Shown here: positions 33,610 through 42,981 of the stretch, piece by piece
Numbering within the stretch: the stretch's first letter is position 1
Layout: each line of letters begins with the position of its first letter
Source of the DNA: Flavobacterium quisquiliarum
GTDB lineage: Bacteria > Bacteroidota > Bacteroidia > Flavobacteriales > Flavobacteriaceae
DNA: 64,000 nt
NCBI RefSeq assembly: GCF_019308285.1
Contig: NZ_WWEM01000009.1
Span: 124,001-188,000 of the forward strand
Direction of reading: 5' to 3'
Translations under genes and position numbers: made by a program
The notes under the pieces: model-generated
Seen by the model: the letters and a program-made list of their open reading frames with translations, nothing else
Database searches by the model: none
Told to the model about the DNA's origin: nothing

Positions 33610-34794
33610 ATGATTAAAAAACTAACTTTATTAATTTTATTTACTTTCTTAAGCTTTCACTCTTATTCTCAAATTGTTTTCGAAAAAGCCTACTACATTG
33701 ATAACAACAACACAAAAGTTAACTGTTTGATTAGAAATCAGGACTGGATAAAGACACCTAAAGAATTCCAATATAAACTTACAGAAACTGAACAACCACA
33801 AACTTTAACCATTCAACAAGTCAAAGAATTTGGTTTTGAAAACGACACAAAATATCAGAGATATACTGTAAACATTGATAAATCCAGTGAAATTATGCGT
33901 AACATGAGTTATGTTAAAAATCCTGAATTCAATGAAGAAACATTATTTTTAAAGGTCTTAGTTGAAGGAAAAGCAAGTTTATACCAATATGATGAAAACG
34001 ACCTAAAAAGATTCTTCTTTAAAACCGATGATGTAGCAATAACCCAATTAGTTTATAAAAGCTATAAGATAACTGAATTAGAAATTGGCCACAACAACCA
34101 TTATAAACAACAATTGGCAAATGCTTTAAAAGACAATTCTATCTCTGAAAAAAACATTAAGAATTTAACTTATAGTAAAGATAAATTAGTTGAGTTTTTT
34201 TCAAAATATAATCATTTAGTTGATCCAAAAGTTGCAACAACAGAGATTAAAGTAAAAAAAGATTTATTTAACTTAAATGTGCGAGCAGGAGTAAGTAATA
34301 GCAGTGTTAGTTTACAACATAAAAACATGCCTCTATATGATGCAGATTTTGGCAATAAAACACAACTAAGATTTGGTGTTGAAACTGAATTTATTCTTGG
34401 TTTTAATAAAAACAAATGGGCTTTTATTATAGAACCAACTTATCAATTTTATGAAGAAGAAAAAACAATTAGAAACCACAATATGGCGATCAATTATAAA
34501 TCTATAGAACTGCCATTTGGAATTAGATACTACTCTTTCTTAAATACTAATTCTAAACTTTTCTTTAATTTTCAATATATAGTAGATTTTCAACTAGGTT
34601 CGGAGATCAAATATCCACCATTTGGTGATTTTGACATCTCTACTAGAAATTCTTTTGCATTTGGAATTGGCTATAAATTTAAAGATAAATACAGTTTAGA
34701 ATTTAGATATGTTACCAAAAAAATTCTTCAACATACTTCAATTAATGCCGATTTTACATCCACCTCGCTAGTTCTTGGCTATACGATATTTTAA
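33610..34794 (+). CDS. Hypothetical outer-membrane beta-barrel protein
   Basis: This 394-residue exported protein has a signal peptide (MIKKLTLLILFTFLSFHSYSQ). The N-terminal ~190 residues are a soluble region with YYIDNNNTKVNCLIRNQDWIKTPKEFQYKL, a pattern I know from flavobacterial proteins of unknown role. The C-terminal half alternates strands of an eight- to ten-stranded barrel (NLNVRAGVSNSS, FGVETEFILGF, FIIEPTYQFY, LEFRYVTKKIL) and ends with GYTIF, the aromatic end expected of outer-membrane proteins. A strong terminator follows. Confidence 0.8.
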   Translation: MIKKLTLLILFTFLSFHSYSQIVFEKAYYIDNNNTKVNCLIRNQDWIKTPKEFQYKLTETEQPQTLTIQQVKEFGFENDTKYQRYTVNIDKSSEIMRNMSYVKNPEFNEETLFLKVLVEGKASLYQYDENDLKRFFFKTDDVAITQLVYKSYKITELEIGHNNHYKQQLANALKDNSISEKNIKNLTYSKDKLVEFFSKYNHLVDPKVATTEIKVKKDLFNLNVRAGVSNSSVSLQHKNMPLYDADFGNKTQLRFGVETEFILGFNKNKWAFIIEPTYQFYEEEKTIRNHNMAINYKSIELPFGIRYYSFLNTNSKLFFNFQYIVDFQLGSEIKYPPFGDFDISTRNSFAFGIGYKFKDKYSLEFRYVTKKILQHTSINADFTSTSLVLGYTIF

Positions 34795-34816
34795 TTATGC
34801 ATTCATAGAAACATAG

Positions 34817-34850
34817 ATCCAGACAAGAAAAAATTGTCTGGATTTTTTTT
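34817..34850 (+). terminator. Terminator after the outer-membrane protein gene
   Basis: The arms ATCCAGACAA (34817-34826) and TTGTCTGGAT (34834-34843) are perfectly complementary over 10 bp with a 7-base A-rich loop, followed by a T run. Confidence 0.93.
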
Positions 34851-34939
34851 ATCCCAATTTTAAAATTTTCTTTCTTAAATTAGAAGTCCCAAAAACAACT
34901 TACTATTATCTCACATATTTCACATATTTCACATTAACC

Positions 34940-35407
34940 ATGAAAACAGAAAACAACAAATTTGCAAAAGCCGAGATGCTGATTCGGAAACCTGTTTCAG
35001 AAGTTTTTCAGGCATTTATAAATCCCGAAATTACCAGTAGATTTTGGTTTACAAAAGGTTCTGGTAAATTAGAAGAAAACCAAAAAACCGAATGGACTTG
35101 GGAGATGTACGGTTTTTCACTTACCGTTAAAACTTTGGTTTTACAAGAAAATAAAAAGATTGTTATTGAATGGGGAAATCCTGATGAAATCACTTTAGTC
35201 GAGTGGGTTTTTCATTCGTTAAATGAAAATGAAACTTTTGTAAGCATAACAAATTCAGGTTTTCACGGAGATACAGACAAAATCATAGATCAGGTTCGTA
35301 ATTCTACGGAAGGATTCACTTTGGTTTTGGCTGGAGCTAAAGCCTTTTTAGAACATAATTTACAATTGAATTTAGTATTAGATAGATTCCCGAAAGGACT
35401 TGCTTAG
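34940..35407 (+). CDS. SRPBCC (AHSA1-like) domain protein (copy 2)
   Basis: This 155-residue cytosolic START-like protein has AEMLIRKPVSEVFQAFINPEITSRFWFTKGSGKL, then TEWTWEMYGFSLTVKTLVLQENKKIVIEW, and the C-terminal helix GFTLVLAGAKAFLEHN. It is more typical of the AHSA1 subgroup than the copy at 24800 and only distantly similar to it. Ligand unknown. It is followed by a large nested inverted repeat. Confidence 0.88.
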   Translation: MKTENNKFAKAEMLIRKPVSEVFQAFINPEITSRFWFTKGSGKLEENQKTEWTWEMYGFSLTVKTLVLQENKKIVIEWGNPDEITLVEWVFHSLNENETFVSITNSGFHGDTDKIIDQVRNSTEGFTLVLAGAKAFLEHNLQLNLVLDRFPKGLA

Positions 35408-35441
35408 AATAAATTTAACCGCAAAATCTGTGTGTTTTTTT

Positions 35442-35618
35442 TACCGCAAAGAGCACAAAGATTTACGCAAAGTACGCGAAGTTTTTTTTGAAAATCATTA
35501 AAATGATAAAGTTCGCAAAGCTTTATCTTGATTTTTTTTTACAGACAAAGCTTTGCGAACTTAATATATAGACCATACTTAGTCTAGTAATTAAAAATAC
35601 TTAGCGTACTTTGCGGTA
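35442..35618. repeat. Nested intergenic inverted repeats (CGCAAAG family)
   Basis: Outer arms TACCGCAAAG (35442-35451) and CTTTGCGGTA (35609-35618) are perfect complements. A second left arm, GCAAAGTACGC at 35467-35477, can pair with GCGTACTTTGC at 35604-35614. The centre holds a perfect 16-bp inverted repeat, AAGTTCGCAAAGCTTT (35509-35524) and AAAGCTTTGCGAACTT (35547-35562). The gap 35408-35693 contains this element and no gene. Confidence 0.82.
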
Positions 35619-35693
35619 GAATAAAAGACATGTATTGACCACAGCTAAAAGCTTTAAGCTCTTTACAGCAACCTGAAACTTGAAACCAAAAAA

Positions 35694-36062
35694 ATGGAAA
35701 CAAAGAAGCCCGAAAATATAGACGAATACATCGGTGGATTTCCGAATGATGTTCAGGAAATTTTGGAGAAAGTTCGAATGACAATTCAGAAAGCAGCTCC
35801 AGATGCCAAAGAAAAAATCAGTTATTCGATGCCCGCTTTTGAGCAGAACGGAATCGTAGTTTATTTTGCAGCTTTCAAAAATCATATTGGACTTTATGCA
35901 CTTCCAAGCGGCCACGAAGCTTTTGCAGAAGAGCTTTCTAAATATAAATCAGGGAAAGGTTCTGTACAATTTCCGTTGAAAGATAAAATACCTTACGATT
36001 TGATTACGAAAATTGTAAAATTTAGAGTAAAGGAAAATCTTGAAAAAGTAAAAAAGAAATAA
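35694..36062 (+). CDS. DUF1801-family protein (copy 3)
   Basis: This 122-residue cytosolic protein is the most typical DUF1801 member in the window: IDEYIGGFPNDVQEILEKVRMTIQKAAPDAKEKISYSMPAF, then GIVVYFAAFKNHIGLYALPSG, then a C-terminal VKFRVKENLEKVKKK. The fold is YdhG-like. Function not established. It ends 7 bases before the 2H phosphoesterase gene, so the pair is probably co-transcribed. Confidence 0.92.
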   Translation: METKKPENIDEYIGGFPNDVQEILEKVRMTIQKAAPDAKEKISYSMPAFEQNGIVVYFAAFKNHIGLYALPSGHEAFAEELSKYKSGKGSVQFPLKDKIPYDLITKIVKFRVKENLEKVKKK

Positions 36063-36069
36063 TTAAATA

Positions 36070-36753
36070 ATGAATTTAACCGAACACTACGATCAACTTT
36101 ATAAAACATCTTCTGAAGCTATTGCAGCAGGGAAATATGTGATTGATTCAGAAATTAAAAACGAATCTGATTCGCGGTTCGGAATAACTTTATTAATTCG
36201 TCCAAACGATGAAATAAAAGCCAATATACAGCATTTTATAAATGAACTAAAAAAAGTAGAACCTGAGCAATATTTTTATCCTGATTCAGACATTCATATC
36301 ACCGTAATGTCTATCATTTCTTGTTCTACCGAATTCAATTTAAATCAGATTTCACCAAATGAATATATTGAAGTTATCTGTAGAAGTCTTGTGGATGTCA
36401 ATAAAATTAAAATTCATTACAAAGGTATAACGGCTTCTCCATCGGCAATAATGATTCAGGGATTTCCAAGTGATGAAACGCTGAATAATTTAAGAAACAG
36501 ACTTCGAGAAAATTTTAAAAATTCCGGTTTACAACAAAGCATTGATAGCCGATATGAGATTTCTACGGCACATTCGACTATAATGCGTTTTCAGGATAAA
36601 CTTCAAAATCCTGAAAAACTAATAGAAACTGCTACAAAATTCCGTGATTATGATTTCGGAGAATTTGAGGTAAAAAGTATCGAATTAGTTTACAATGATT
36701 GGTATCAGCGCAAAACTACTACTCGGGTTTTGGGAGATTTTGGATTGAGATAG
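36070..36753 (+). CDS. 2H-phosphoesterase-fold protein (2'-5' RNA ligase-like)
   Basis: This 227-residue cytosolic protein has two catalytic HxT-type motifs, H76-I-T78 in SDIHITVMSI and H168-S-T170 in STAHSTIMRF, separated by ~90 residues as in the 2H superfamily. The N-terminal 40 residues are an extra helical part. Members act on 2'-5' or cyclic phosphates of RNA or small nucleotides. The exact substrate is unknown. It is probably in an operon with the DUF1801 gene upstream. Confidence 0.82.
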   Translation: MNLTEHYDQLYKTSSEAIAAGKYVIDSEIKNESDSRFGITLLIRPNDEIKANIQHFINELKKVEPEQYFYPDSDIHITVMSIISCSTEFNLNQISPNEYIEVICRSLVDVNKIKIHYKGITASPSAIMIQGFPSDETLNNLRNRLRENFKNSGLQQSIDSRYEISTAHSTIMRFQDKLQNPEKLIETATKFRDYDFGEFEVKSIELVYNDWYQRKTTTRVLGDFGLR

Positions 36754-36860
36754 GTATTTTTTTTTAGCTACGAATTCACGAATTTAAGTGATTCTCTTTT
36801 GACGTCAAATTGCTTCAAATGATTTCCTAATACTCCAATTTTTCGAAACCAAATATTAAA

Positions 36861-37220
36861 TTATTTAAACTTTCCAAAATGCCATAAAACTCCAGACGGA
36901 TCGTGCAGAAAACATTCGCTTCCCCAATCTAAGTGTCTTGTTGGCGTTAATTTTACACCGTATTTTTCAGTTAAATTGAGTGCTTTCAATTCATTATAAT
37001 AACGATCAACATCATCAACTTCAAGAAAAATCATAGTGTTTTCGTTCCAGCTTTTATCATAATAATCTTGAAGATAAAAAGCGATTTCTCCGACTTTAAA
37101 AACAGAAAAATTATGTTCTAAAACTATTTCTTCAAAACCTAAATCTCGGTAGAAACTTCTCGAGATTTCAAAATTTTTAGAACCTATAAATGGACGGATT
37201 GATTTTATTTGGTGTTTCAT
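36861..37220 (-). CDS. VOC-family (glyoxalase/bleomycin-resistance-like) protein
   Basis: This 119-residue single-module vicinal oxygen chelate protein has SIRPFIGSKNFEISRSFYRDLGFEEIV at the start, IAFYLQDYY and the metal or substrate strand FLEVDDVDRYYNEL, and the closing CFLHDPSGVLWHFGKF. The usual N-terminal metal histidine appears to be absent, so a non-catalytic or binding role is possible. First gene of the minus-strand block in position but last in transcription: the SMI1/KNR4 gene lies 22 bases upstream of its start. Confidence 0.85.
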   Translation of the reverse strand: MKHQIKSIRPFIGSKNFEISRSFYRDLGFEEIVLEHNFSVFKVGEIAFYLQDYYDKSWNENTMIFLEVDDVDRYYNELKALNLTEKYGVKLTPTRHLDWGSECFLHDPSGVLWHFGKFK

Positions 37221-37242
37221 TTTTTTTCAATTTTAAATATTA

Positions 37243-37668
37243 TTAAAACCATTCAACTCCTTTATCAAGTCGATCCAAAAAGTCAGTAAATGAATTTCCT
37301 ATTTCAACATGATATTTTGCATTTAAATCAATAAAAGGCGAAAGGATAATTTTTATAGCATTATCATCATCAAATTCAATTCCAATAAATTCACCACTTC
37401 CATTTGTTCCAATAGCTAGTGTTTGTGGTAATTTTTCAAATATATGATACTCTAAGTTTGCATCAATAATTTCTTCTAAACTCCAAAGTTTTATAAACTC
37501 AGCGCCAATAAATTGATCAATTCCTAAATAATTTTCTACATAGAAAACATAATCTTCTGGAAGATCAAATTTTAAATGTACTTGAATATCTTCAATCTCA
37601 ACTGAAGAACTCTCATCGCGTTTTGGAAAATCATACTTTCTAAAAATCTCTTTTAATTCTTCTGTCAT
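37243..37668 (-). CDS. SMI1/KNR4 (SUKH) family protein, immunity-like
   Basis: This 141-residue cytosolic protein has the SUKH core: HLKFDLPEDYVFYVENYLGI, LWSLEEIIDANLEY, and IAIGTNG-type residues (TLAIGTNGSGEFIGIEFDDD). SUKH proteins are the commonest immunity proteins of bacterial toxin systems, but many stand alone. No toxin ORF is adjacent. It lies 17 bases after the antiporter gene and 22 bases before the VOC gene, all on the minus strand, so the three could be co-transcribed. Confidence 0.9.
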   Translation of the reverse strand: MTEELKEIFRKYDFPKRDESSSVEIEDIQVHLKFDLPEDYVFYVENYLGIDQFIGAEFIKLWSLEEIIDANLEYHIFEKLPQTLAIGTNGSGEFIGIEFDDDNAIKIILSPFIDLNAKYHVEIGNSFTDFLDRLDKGVEWF

Positions 37669-37685
37669 AAAATGATAAATAAATC

Positions 37686-39833
37686 TTACCCTTTCTTCAA
37701 AATACTTCCTAAACCACGTCCAATCTGTTCGATTGCTTCAATTCCTTTTGCTAAAGGCGATGTTGTAAAATCTTCGTAGGCATCCATTGCGCTTTCCTTA
37801 CGGTCGTCTTGCGGATAAACCAAAATCACATTATTGTCATTGAAAAACTTTTCAATTTTTTGTGGCAATCTCTCAAAAATGGACTGATATGAGACAGAAC
37901 CTTTTCTGGATAAGTTGAAAACTACCAAATCTGTAGATTTCATTTCATCTGAAATAGATTCAAAATCTTCCCAATCGGAAACATTTTTAAATCCAAACTT
38001 CGCATTCAACTTCAAGTTATTAGCAATCTGCTGAATCGTTTCGTGTGTTTTATATTCGGCATGAATCATTATCGGAATACTTAACTCTTGTGATAATCTA
38101 CATACTTTTTGAAGTAATACCTGAAATCCAACACCTCTTTCTGAAAAGGGAGGACAAACAAAAACCAATCTTTTCTCTTCAATAAAATTCTTTTGAAAGC
38201 GACAGATAAACAAACTCTTATCGACATTATTAATGATAGAATCTACATTTTCCCCGAAAATTTTATCAATAAATCCTGTTTTTCTAGGCCATCCGACAAT
38301 TACTATATCCGACATGATTTCTTTAGAAGTTCTAGCGATTCCGCTTGCAGGATTATGATCAATTCTCGCAATTGTATTAATTTTTACTTCTGAGGCCGAA
38401 GCTTGAACTACAAATTTATCAACTGCTTTTCTATATTTTAAAATATTCTTCTCTGCCTGATTGTTATTAGGAACGATGGTCAATAATGTAACAGGATTTG
38501 ACGATTTTTTGTCTTTAATTAAGAGAGCAAAATCCAATAAACTTGCAGCAGCAGAAGTTTTAGCTAACGGAATCAAAATATGTTCATCTAGAATCTGGTC
38601 CCTTCCTGTATCTTCTGGAGAAATTTCTTCTTCACAGATTGCGATTTTCTTAGCGGCTTTTTCAGTTGCAAAAGAAGCCACAATACAAGTAATTAGAATT
38701 AGGATAATAGTTCCGTTTAAGATATTTTCATCTAGGATTTTTGCTTTAAAACCAACTAGAATTACAGCCAAAGTTGCTGCGGCGTGTGCACTGCTCAATC
38801 CGAAAATAAGCTGCCTTTCAGTCCTTGTATATTTAAAAACAATTTGAGTAAAAAAGGCTGCAATCCATTTTCCGAAAATAGCCACAATGCTCAACGTTCC
38901 CGCTACAATCAAAGCTGTTGGTCCACTTAAAATCACGCTTACATCTACCAGCATTCCTACTGATATCAAGAAAAACGGAATAAACAACGAGTTTCCTATA
39001 AATTCAATTCGATTCATCAAAGCTGACGAATGCGGAATTAAAGGATTTAATGCCAAACCCGCAACGAACGCGCCAATGATGGGCTCTACTCCTGCTACCT
39101 CGGCCAAAAAAGCGGCAAAGAAAACTACAGAAAGTACAAAAATATAATGAGCATGTTTTTCACTTTCCAGTTTTTTGAAAAACCATTTGGCAATTCTTGG
39201 AATAACCAAAAACATAATGGCCGAAAAAATAGCTAATGAAATGGTTAATTTGATCCAGAAAGCTTGATTTAAACTTCCCTGTGCACTTCCCATAATCACG
39301 GCTAGAATAATCAAAACTGCTGTATCTGTCAAAATTGTTCCTCCGACAGTAATCGCAACAGCTTGGTTTTTAGCAATTCCCAATTTACTAACGATCGGAT
39401 ACGCCACCAATGTGTGTGTTGCAAACATACTTGCTGTTAAAAAACTGGCATTAAAATCATATTGCAGTAAATAAAAGCAAACTGGAAATCCTATCGAAAG
39501 TGGCAGAATAAAAGTAAAAAAACCAAACAATAAACTCTTGTTTCGATTGGCTTTAAACTCATTCATATCCAATTCTAAACCTGCAATAAACATAATATAC
39601 AAAAGTCCGATGGTCGAAAATAAATCGACTGCTGAGTTTTTTGCTAAGATATTTAATCCGTGTGGACCAATAATAACTCCCGAAATAATAAGACCAATGA
39701 TTCCTGGAATATTTATTTTTTTAAGTAAAATTGGAGAAAGCAGAATTATAAAAAGTATTAACGAAAAAATCAATACGGGATTGGTAAGTGGTAATTCGAA
39801 TTCTTGTAATAGATGTTTGAAAAATTCTATCAT
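37686..39833 (-). CDS. CPA2-type cation:proton antiporter with C-terminal UspA-like region
   Basis: This 715-residue integral membrane protein is of the Kef/CPA2 monovalent cation:H+ antiporter family. Residues 1-400 hold 12-13 helices, including the typical GLIISGVIIGPHGLNIL and FIAGLELDMNEFK segments and the discontinuous-helix region VEPIIGAFVAGLALNP. The C-terminal ~300 residues have no TrkA-N domain; instead they look like two universal-stress-protein modules (ILIPLAKTSAAASLLDFALL; RLVFVCPPFSERG). Ion and regulatory ligand are not known. The 296-base gap to the next gene (39834-40129) holds divergent control regions only. Confidence 0.9.
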   Translation of the reverse strand: MIEFFKHLLQEFELPLTNPVLIFSLILFIILLSPILLKKINIPGIIGLIISGVIIGPHGLNILAKNSAVDLFSTIGLLYIMFIAGLELDMNEFKANRNKSLLFGFFTFILPLSIGFPVCFYLLQYDFNASFLTASMFATHTLVAYPIVSKLGIAKNQAVAITVGGTILTDTAVLIILAVIMGSAQGSLNQAFWIKLTISLAIFSAIMFLVIPRIAKWFFKKLESEKHAHYIFVLSVVFFAAFLAEVAGVEPIIGAFVAGLALNPLIPHSSALMNRIEFIGNSLFIPFFLISVGMLVDVSVILSGPTALIVAGTLSIVAIFGKWIAAFFTQIVFKYTRTERQLIFGLSSAHAAATLAVILVGFKAKILDENILNGTIILILITCIVASFATEKAAKKIAICEEEISPEDTGRDQILDEHILIPLAKTSAAASLLDFALLIKDKKSSNPVTLLTIVPNNNQAEKNILKYRKAVDKFVVQASASEVKINTIARIDHNPASGIARTSKEIMSDIVIVGWPRKTGFIDKIFGENVDSIINNVDKSLFICRFQKNFIEEKRLVFVCPPFSERGVGFQVLLQKVCRLSQELSIPIMIHAEYKTHETIQQIANNLKLNAKFGFKNVSDWEDFESISDEMKSTDLVVFNLSRKGSVSYQSIFERLPQKIEKFFNDNNVILVYPQDDRKESAMDAYEDFTTSPLAKGIEAIEQIGRGLGSILKKG

Positions 39834-40102
39834 ATTGTAACTTTATCTTCTTTGTGGTATTAAATTGTAAAAAGACATTTTCAGTATTAGAACAAAATCC
39901 TTGAAGTATTAATATTAATGAATTGAGTCGTTTCTTTAAGCTCGTTTCTTTACAAAAATACCGAAAAAACACGAACTTTCTACGAAAACTGCATATTAAG
40001 GTTTTAAATTTATTTCCTTGCCGAATTATTAAAATTTAATATTTTTTTTAACAAAAACTCAAGATTAACATTCAAATATAACTATCCATTGCGGTATTCA
40101 AT

Positions 40103-40110
40103 TATCTTTG
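40103..40110 (+). promoter_or_regulatory. -7 box of the L-serine dehydratase gene
   Basis: TATCTTTG matches TAnnTTTG and ends 19 bases before the ATG at 40130. There is no TTG at the right distance, so only the -7 element is supported. Confidence 0.55.
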
Positions 40111-40129
40111 TCTTAACAAAAAACGAACA

Positions 40130-41557
40130 ATGGAAGAATGTATCTCAGTTTTTGATATGCTTAAAATTGGCGTTGGCCCTTCAAGCTCACATACTTTGGG
40201 ACCTTGGCGCGCGGCCGAACGCTTTCTGGAAGAGCTTAAAGAGGAGGCAATTTTAGAAGATATTACAAGAGTAAAAGTCGATTTGTACGGCTCTTTATCA
40301 CTAACCGGAAAAGGCCATGCAACAGATCTTGCTGTTATGCTAGGTTTGAGCGGTCAGGATCCTGAATATATTCCGGTTGAGGATATTGCAGGAATCATCA
40401 AAAAAATCGAAACTACAAACGAAATCAATTTGGGCAACCAAAAAGTGATTCCCTTTTATTTTCTTCAAGATATTGTTTTCAATAAAGATTTCCTTCCTTT
40501 TCATGCCAATGGATTAAAATTTACGGCTTACAAATCGGATGATTCTGAGTATGAATCTACTTTTTATTCTATCGGAGGCGGATTTGTAGTAAAAGAAGAA
40601 CGTACAAATGCGAAACAAAAAGAAGCTATAAAATGTGCTTTTCCTTATCCTGTTCAAAACGCAGCAGAATTATTAAATTATACTATTTCTGAAAACAAAT
40701 CCATTTCTGAAATTGTATATGAAAATGAAATTTCGATGCGTCCAGAAGCGGAAGTACATTCTGAATTAATGCGTATTTGGAATACCATGTTAGAATGCAT
40801 GTACATCGGTTGTCATTCTGAAGGTATTCTTCCTGGTGGACTTCACGTAAGAAGAAGAGCTTTTGATATGCACCAAAACCTTATTGGACTATCTAATTAC
40901 ACTGATCCGCAGAGCTGGCTGGAAGAAATTAGAAAAACAGAAGTTAAATTTCGTCAAATCTTAAAATGGGTAAGCTGTTTTGCACTTGCCGTGAATGAAG
41001 TAAATGCTTCTTTAGGACGAGTTGTAACAGCTCCAACTAATGGAAGTTCAGGCGTAATTCCAGCTGTTTTAATGTATTATATGGTAATTGAAAACCATAA
41101 TGCAGGCGAAAAAGAAATCAAACAATTTTTGATGGTTGCAGGCGAAATAGGAAGTATTTTCAAAAAAGGTTCTACTATTTCAGCAGCAATGGGTGGTTGT
41201 CAGGCCGAAATTGGCGTTTCGTCATCAATGGCCGCAGCGGCACTTTGCGAGCTAATGGGGGGTACTCCTGCTCAAGTTTTAATGGCTGCCGAAATTGCAA
41301 TGGAACATCATTTAGGTTTAACCTGTGATCCAATTGGCGGTTTGGTTCAGATTCCGTGTATTGAAAGAAACACAATGGGTGCTATAAAAGCGATAAACGC
41401 AGCTGAATTGGCTTTAGAAACTGATTCTAAAAATGCGAAAGTACCGCTGGATAAAGTAATCAATACCATGTGGGAAACAGCAAAAGACATGAATTCCAAA
41501 TACAAAGAAACCTCAGAAGGAGGTCTTGCCGTAGCAGTAAATATGGCTGATTGTTAA
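40130..41557 (+). CDS. sdaA: L-serine ammonia-lyase, single-chain iron-sulfur type
   Basis: This 475-residue enzyme deaminates L-serine to pyruvate and ammonia with a [4Fe-4S] cluster. The beta-type domain (residues 1-150) has [19 protein letters not shown], the substrate-binding start. The alpha-type domain follows, with [61 protein letters not shown] and [21 protein letters not shown]. The cysteines for the cluster are retained. It is full length and monocistronic, followed by a large inverted repeat that may terminate it. Confidence 0.96.
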   Translation: MEECISVFDMLKIGVGPSSSHTLGPWRAAERFLEELKEEAILEDITRVKVDLYGSLSLTGKGHATDLAVMLGLSGQDPEYIPVEDIAGIIKKIETTNEINLGNQKVIPFYFLQDIVFNKDFLPFHANGLKFTAYKSDDSEYESTFYSIGGGFVVKEERTNAKQKEAIKCAFPYPVQNAAELLNYTISENKSISEIVYENEISMRPEAEVHSELMRIWNTMLECMYIGCHSEGILPGGLHVRRRAFDMHQNLIGLSNYTDPQSWLEEIRKTEVKFRQILKWVSCFALAVNEVNASLGRVVTAPTNGSSGVIPAVLMYYMVIENHNAGEKEIKQFLMVAGEIGSIFKKGSTISAAMGGCQAEIGVSSSMAAAALCELMGGTPAQVLMAAEIAMEHHLGLTCDPIGGLVQIPCIERNTMGAIKAINAAELALETDSKNAKVPLDKVINTMWETAKDMNSKYKETSEGGLAVAVNMADC

Positions 41558-41570
41558 AAATTTTTAAGTT

Positions 41571-41720
41571 AGCCACAGATTAAAGGGATTAAAATGATTT
41601 TTTCACGCAGATTTGGCAGATTTCAGCAGATTTAAAATAAAAAAATCTGCATATATCTACTTAATTTTTTTAGATCTGCCTAAATAAAAAAATCTCTGTA
41701 AATCCTTTTAATCTTTGGCT
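41571..41720. repeat. Intergenic inverted repeat, AGCCACAGATT family
   Basis: The left arm from 41571 (AGCCACAGATTAAAGGGATT) pairs with the right arm ending at 41720 (AATCCTTTTAATCTTTGGCT) with two or three mismatches. The interior contains repeated GCAGATTT/AAATCTGC words. It is the same family as 11936-12001, and its position behind sdaA suggests a terminator function. Confidence 0.78.
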
Positions 41721-41739
41721 AAAAACATAAATCAACTTC

Positions 41740-42930
41740 ATGAAAAAATTTTGCTTTTTACTTTTTTTCTGTTCTGCTTTACTTCATTCACAAGAACGTT
41801 ATTTTCTAAATTCAGATACAAGATTATATACTTCTCCAAATTCTACTTCTTTTTTAGGTTATTTTAAATATGGGGCAGAGGTTCGTTTATTGGAAGAAAA
41901 TCAAAACGGCTGGCATAAAGTACAAGCAGATAATTTTAATGAAGGGTTTATTCAGGAAAAGCACATTGCTAAAAGTCTTAATGCTAAAGACGTAAAAATT
42001 AGAGATAACGAAAATCCCATTTTAGAAGGTGGCGATAATTATTACGGCGACAATCATCTTTTTGTAACTGTAGCTGGACTTAAGGCAAGGGCTTTACCTG
42101 ATAAAAATTCAAAAATTAGAGAAATTCTTTTTAATGGAGATCCAGTTCCTGTAAATTACATTCCTGTAAATCCAGACGAATGGGTTAACATAAACGGGAG
42201 TTTTAATGAAGAATATGCGAAATTTACACTTCAAAAATTTCTAGGACAAAGACCGAATTTAGAAACGCTTATAAAAGATTTTGACAAACTAGATGTCAAT
42301 GCAATTTCCGAACGCAAAACACTCAGCGAAAGAATTGTTGAATTGGCTTGGAATAGCAATTACAATGATTTGGTTCCTGCTTATCAAAGATATTATGAGG
42401 TTATAAAACAAATTAACGATCCAAAATTAATCGCCGATACGGAATTGAATATGGCTTTAGCCAAAGCTTTATCCAAACATAAACTGCCAGAGCAAATCAG
42501 TTCTTTTATACAGAAATCGGAATATTCATTAAAAGGCGTTAAAACAAAATCATTGTATTTAACACAAACAGAATTGGTTAAAAGTTTTGGAAATCCGCCA
42601 AAAAAGGCTCGTATTTCAGATGAATGTGGTTTGTATTCTAGTGACTTATTTTATTATTATCCAGATTTAGAAGCTTCTGTCGATGAGAAACTAAACAAGG
42701 CAGAAATTATCAAAGTTTTCATTAACGAAAACAATAAATTTATTATCAATCCAAACGCTATTTTGGATCATAAGTTGTCTGAAAAAGCTTTCATTGAAAA
42801 ATATGGAACTTATGTTGAAGCTTCGTTAAAATCACCACATAAATACTTTATCTTAATGGAAGACAGTCAATTCCGATTAGAATTCAAAGAAGGAAAATTA
42901 TTTTCTATCGAAATATTCTATTATTGCTGA
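41740..42930 (+). CDS. Secreted SH3-domain protein
   Basis: This 396-residue exported protein has a signal peptide (MKKFCFLLFFCSALLHSQ) and two bacterial SH3 domains. SH3 1 covers about residues 22-75 (TRLYTSPNSTSFLGYFKYGAEVRLL). SH3 2 covers about 108-150 (GLKARALPDKNSKIREILFNGDPVPV). A helical C-terminal region without a recognised domain follows. SH3b domains usually bind cell-wall peptides, so it may sense or bind peptidoglycan in the periplasm. Its leader is the inverted repeat at 41571-41720. Confidence 0.82.
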   Translation: MKKFCFLLFFCSALLHSQERYFLNSDTRLYTSPNSTSFLGYFKYGAEVRLLEENQNGWHKVQADNFNEGFIQEKHIAKSLNAKDVKIRDNENPILEGGDNYYGDNHLFVTVAGLKARALPDKNSKIREILFNGDPVPVNYIPVNPDEWVNINGSFNEEYAKFTLQKFLGQRPNLETLIKDFDKLDVNAISERKTLSERIVELAWNSNYNDLVPAYQRYYEVIKQINDPKLIADTELNMALAKALSKHKLPEQISSFIQKSEYSLKGVKTKSLYLTQTELVKSFGNPPKKARISDECGLYSSDLFYYYPDLEASVDEKLNKAEIIKVFINENNKFIINPNAILDHKLSEKAFIEKYGTYVEASLKSPHKYFILMEDSQFRLEFKEGKLFSIEIFYYC

Positions 42931-42981
42931 TTCCTCATTTACAATTATTCAATACTTTTACATATTCAAAAAAAACATAAA

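Noticed and set aside
37686..39833. Several plus-strand ORFs inside the antiporter gene
   Set aside because: All are antisense to a full-length CPA2 antiporter with clear domain structure and have no recognisable products.
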